Position numbers and translations under genes: made by a program. From the NCBI RefSeq assembly GCF_034140825.1, contig NC_089035.1:43082001-43146000 (forward strand): a stretch of DNA of 64,000 nt, read 5' to 3'. Origin of the DNA: Oryza sativa Japonica Group. Its lineage: Eukaryota > Streptophyta > Magnoliopsida > Poales > Poaceae. This document shows positions 60,701-64,000 of this stretch, one piece after another (the first letter of the stretch is position 1; each line of letters opens with the position of its first letter). Below the pieces are notes generated by a model. It had not been told where the DNA came from. It was given only the letters and a program-made list of their open reading frames with translations, and made no database searches.

Positions 60701-62561
60701 AAAAGCCTTTTTCCTTTCCGTTGGTCGTGTAGACGCTGCAGCTTCGGAAGATCCGCTCTACGTGCAGGTTGAAGCCGACGTTTGGGAAAGCGAGCAAGGC
60801 AAGTCACATCATCCTTGAATATATTGAATCCCAGTTTATAAAATTATTTTTATTTGAATTAATGCATTATAGCTTTATTTAAATTCCCGCGTTATCACTG
60901 TTTTATTTAGCCATGCCTATTTACCTTTGCTATGACCTTATTATTATTGTTATTGTTATTATTACCTTGTTCACCCTAGAATAAACAAAACCCCAACTAG
61001 TGGGTACTCTATTCATAGTACCACTAGTATGAATTTAGGTAGATGCTTCGCTGTTTAATTAGGCAACATTAGGTGGTTTTATAACTCTAGACTTTGGGAA
61101 TATCCATTTCACTTGGACATTGTGGAATGGTTGGATTATTGTGGAATTGGATTCACACCTCCCCCTCTATTCAAAACCCTCAAAATGGTTTTAGGCTAGG
61201 CTCGGGGTGCATGGATTTGATAGTAGCACCTCGGCCACATAAGGACCGGTCTTCGGGCCTCTGTTGCAAAGCACTACCGTACTTCCACATGTCTAGTGGG
61301 TAAGGCTTAGTTTGTGGCTCAGTCTGGTTATAAACAAAAGTACACGGATGGAGATGGATGAAGTCGGGGGTCGATGGACATCTCTAGGACAAATGAAGGC
61401 TACACGAGCTGCGGCCCGGTAGTCGAGATGTCATGGCACAGGGCTGGTGTCCTGCTGCTAGGGGCTCAGTCCTGCCTACCTGTCCCGGAGGTTCCGGCCG
61501 TAGGTGGGGTTGGGTCGGCACTCTTGTCTATGGCTAGGATGGGTTGGAAACTATGTCACGTCTTCCGTCCGTATGCCGTGGTGGTATGTGGCACGTGGTT
61601 ACACGTGAGGAAGACGTGTCTTGTGGGTAAAGATGTACACCTCTGATCAGAGTATAATCTATTCGAATAGCCGCGCCCTCGGTTATGGGCAAGCCTAGCA
61701 ATGTACCCAAGTTAGTGTTTTAATTCTTAAAACCTGCTTAACAACTAAAATGTGGAATGGTTGGCCTGGGTTGGCTTGGGACGAGCTGGGACCTAGGGTC
61801 AGGTTGCCAGTTCGGTCTGAATCATCATAGGCCTTGGGTTAAGGCAGGTTCGTGCGGGTTCACGGCCTTGATTAATAATACTGTGTAGCTCTAGGATCGT
61901 CTTTTTAAAATGGCTTTGGGCAACTAAGTGACTTTTAAATGCTGTTTACTGCAAAACTTAACCCATATTATTATCCCCTTGTACCCCCTTGCATTAATCA
62001 TGCATCTCCCGGTGTGACTTGCTGAGTACTGTGGTTGTACTCATTCTTGCTCTATCTTTCCCCCCTTCAGTAAGAGAAGCTTTGGAGAAGAAGTCTTAGG
62101 TGGAGTCCTAGCTTATACCCCAGTTGAGCGCCTGTGAAGATGGAGCCATAGGCCCGCTAGTCCGCTGCTGTTTATTTTTGTTTGTCAGGCCTGAAGTGCC
62201 TTTGTAATAATGTAAATATTATCGATATAATAAAGATGTGTCTTTTATATCATGTTTGTGTGGTGTACCCCGGCTTTTCCTGGGACGGGGATTAATACAC
62301 TAGCGTTCGGGAAAATGCAAATTTTCTCGGTCGCGACAAAATTGCCACGTAAGCGCCATGTCAATGACACATCAGATGAAGACCGAGTTAAATTAGCCAC
62401 GTAGGTGCCACGTCAGCCAAAACTGCCCTCAAAACCGCCGAGGGACCTAATCTGGTTTTGGTAGTTGAGGGACCCGTTGTGTCTGGTTTTCTGGTTGAGG
62501 GACGAAAATTGGATTTATTGACAAGTTAAGGGACCTTAGATGAACTTATTCCAACAAGGAA
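57788..62561. mobile_element. Mutator-like element (Pack-MULE candidate), interrupted
   Basis: AACAAGGAA stands at 57788-57796 and 62553-62561, a perfect 9-bp target duplication. The element (57797-62552) has inverted ends of about 220 bases: GAAATAAGTTCATATGAGGT at the left, and the inverse of GGAATAAGTTCATCTAAGGT at the right, continuing through CGTCCCTCAACCAGAAAACC and CCACGTCAGCC-type sequence. Without the nested LTR it is about 1.6 kb. The interior 58,060-58,920 is very GC-rich with a 290-codon open frame (58,011-58,883), low-complexity Arg/Ala/Gly, no transposase; this composition is common in Pack-MULEs that captured GC-rich exons. The source gene is not recognised. Confidence 0.85.
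59169..62338. mobile_element. Solo LTR of a long-LTR (probably gypsy-type) retroelement
   Basis: 3.17-kb block beginning TGTCACG and ending CGCGACA, with 5-bp flanks AAATT on both sides (59164-59168 and 62339-62343), inserted into the MULE. It has only LTR-like content: GC-rich promoter-like part with CTATTTAAACCC near 59,857, and a polyadenylation-like AATAAAG near 62,229. No internal coding region and no second LTR, hence solo LTR. It is a fossil; identical target duplications suggest a fairly recent insertion, younger than the MULE it sits in. Confidence 0.75.
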
Positions 62562-62708
62562 ACCCTCGTCTTGCATCCACAATATCGCATCGTCTCCACT
62601 AACATTAGCGATGCTTTATTGAGTTCCACGGCGAGATTCGCGAGAGTTGTGGTCGATCTCGACGAGAGTTCATCACTAAGATGTCGCCAATCGAAATTAC
62701 ACCAATAT

Positions 62709-62770
62709 ATTCTCTTTTGGATTTGGATATGCACAAGGTTATTCTCTTTTGGATTTGGATGTGCACAAGG
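62709..62770 (+). repeat. Two-copy ~31-bp tandem repeat
   Basis: TATTCTCTTTTGGATTTGGA followed by TRTGCACAAGG occurs twice in a row, about 80 bases upstream of the small ORF. Confidence 0.85.
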
Positions 62771-62845
62771 TTGATGTAGAGAATCATATCTCCAGCCAAG
62801 CATCACACAAATCGCAAGATTTTACAGGTTTAATTAGTTACATAG

Positions 62846-63070
62846 ATGGATAGAAAAGTGGAAGAAGAAGAAGAAGCAGAGCCAATGATCCAAGAGATGG
62901 ACGAGCTGGGGTTGGGGGAGAGTATCACTGACGAGGAGTACCTTGCTTGTCTCGGAAATCTGCCTCACGGGCCTCCTCGTCCTGACACCAAGACTAAACT
63001 ACAAGGTGAACAACTACATGACCTCTACATTCGCCACACAGTGTATCGCCTCAAATACTACAAGGTATAA
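62846..63070 (+). CDS. Small acidic protein of unknown family
   Basis: 74-residue ORF: acidic start (MDRKVEEEEEAEPMIQEMDE), then LGLGESITDEEYLACLGNLP, GPPRP and a C-terminal DLYIRHTVYRLKYYK. A damaged relative at 45,870 preserves both ends (MIQELNEFGLVESI.DEE and LIRHALYRIKY), so the ORF is, or was, a protein gene. AAG|GTATAA after YYK resembles a splice donor, with a possible acceptor TTTTCAG at 63,116-63,122, which would add only a few residues. No signal peptide or membrane segment. Function unknown. Confidence 0.5.
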   Translation: MDRKVEEEEEAEPMIQEMDELGLGESITDEEYLACLGNLPHGPPRPDTKTKLQGEQLHDLYIRHTVYRLKYYKV

Positions 63071-64000
63071 TACTTAGTTGTCATGCTAGGTCTGCTGATC
63101 TTCAATTACCTTTGCTTTTCAGAAAAGTATTTCATAACGTAATATGCTCTCTGGCAAATGTAGCTCATCAATTTATCAACTTTTATGAGAAGCTAACCAG
63201 ATTTAGTACTTTCAATAAATTTCCGACAGTGGAGATGTTTTTTCACCTTACTGCACTCTCTAGGTGTTCCATTCTTTCTTCTTTTATGAAATAATATTAT
63301 ACATGTTCCCTTTCTATAAGAATCAATCACTAAAGGGGTGAATAAGCAATATTAAAAATAAATTACACCTAATCAAAACTAACTTAAGTGACTAGGCTTT
63401 GTGAAGGATAAGACTAACTAAGCAACTAGATTAACTTTTGCAATCCTAGGGTGATAGGGCTTAAGTATGTCTCTATGAATGTAAATTGCATAGAATTACA
63501 TGAAATAAGGTAGATGAGATAAGAGACAAGGAATTTTTCATCCGATGTTCGGAAATTCGCGGGTTTTATAATTTGCAAAGAATTTTATAAAAAATATTTT
63601 TTTGTCTTTTTAATTTTTCATATTTTTTGTCTTTTTTATTTTTCTTTTCCTCCTTATTTTATGTATTTGCACTGGCCCAATCACGCATTGTGTGGCCCAA
63701 CTACGCACATGGAGCGGCTTTTCTTCTCTTTTATTTCAATTCACCATTGTAACTCGCACGCTCGCCAGTTTTATAGAGAGGGTTTCTTACCCGGTGCTTT
63801 TTCTGTCGCTTGTATCTCGCCACATGTCGCTCAGCCAATTAGCTGGCATAAAACCAACCAACATGAGATACATAGATAGATTGAAAAGGGGAACGATATT
63901 TTAGGAAGCCTTTAGAATCTGGATGTTGTACCTTTTGTTTGCTTCTCGATATTTTTTTCGTATGGATATTCTCTAGATTTATCTCAAAGAGTATAGATAA
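63071..64000. other. Intergenic, nothing recognised
   Basis: AT-rich, short chance ORFs only. A TGGCCCAAC-containing stretch near 63,670-63,710 could be promoter DNA of a gene beyond the window. Confidence 0.4.

Overview
The window is plant nuclear DNA, almost certainly rice (Oryza). The evidence is GC-rich monocot exons in AT-rich intergenic DNA, GT-AG introns, class III peroxidases resembling barley BP1, a plant actin with its usual intron positions, and dense grass-type MITEs (Stowaway, Tourist, hAT and Mutator types), Helitrons and LINE tails. From memory, the gene order (peroxidase cluster, SYP61, thioredoxin y, ASR, YKT6, actin) fits the distal long arm of rice chromosome 1; I could not check this.

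Layout. 1-17,625 holds four tandem class III peroxidase genes on + (the first lacks its 5' part). They are interleaved with a minus-strand family of small two-helix membrane proteins (two intact-looking copies, one decayed). 18,213-20,960 (-) is a SYP61-type Qc-SNARE, divergent from a chloroplast thioredoxin y gene at 21,312-23,238 (+). 26,927-27,643 (+) is an unrecognised charged protein. 30,801-31,789 (+) is an ASR (ABA/WDS) gene, with a decayed segmental copy at 37,233-38,448. 40,493-42,016 (+) encodes a small secreted Pro/Ala-rich protein. 42,500-50,000 is mainly transposon-derived. 50,116-53,350 (-) is YKT6 (longin R-SNARE) and 54,574-56,167 (-) is actin. 57,797-62,552 is a Mutator-like element with a perfect 9-bp target duplication, interrupted by a long solo LTR with its own 5-bp duplication. 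A small unknown ORF at 62,846 has a damaged relative at 45,870.

Functions. The peroxidases are secretory-pathway haem enzymes; three carry a C-terminal extension suggesting vacuolar delivery and one does not. SYP61 and YKT6 both act in endomembrane fusion, and ASR is a dehydration/ABA-linked protein, but nothing here shows the loci are co-regulated. No bacterial operons, CRISPR arrays, rRNA or tRNA genes were seen. I found no clearly new biological system. The best leads are the peroxidase/membrane-protein array, the GC-AG introns, the nested transposons, a Helitron with a captured spliced gene fragment, and the small unknown gene family.
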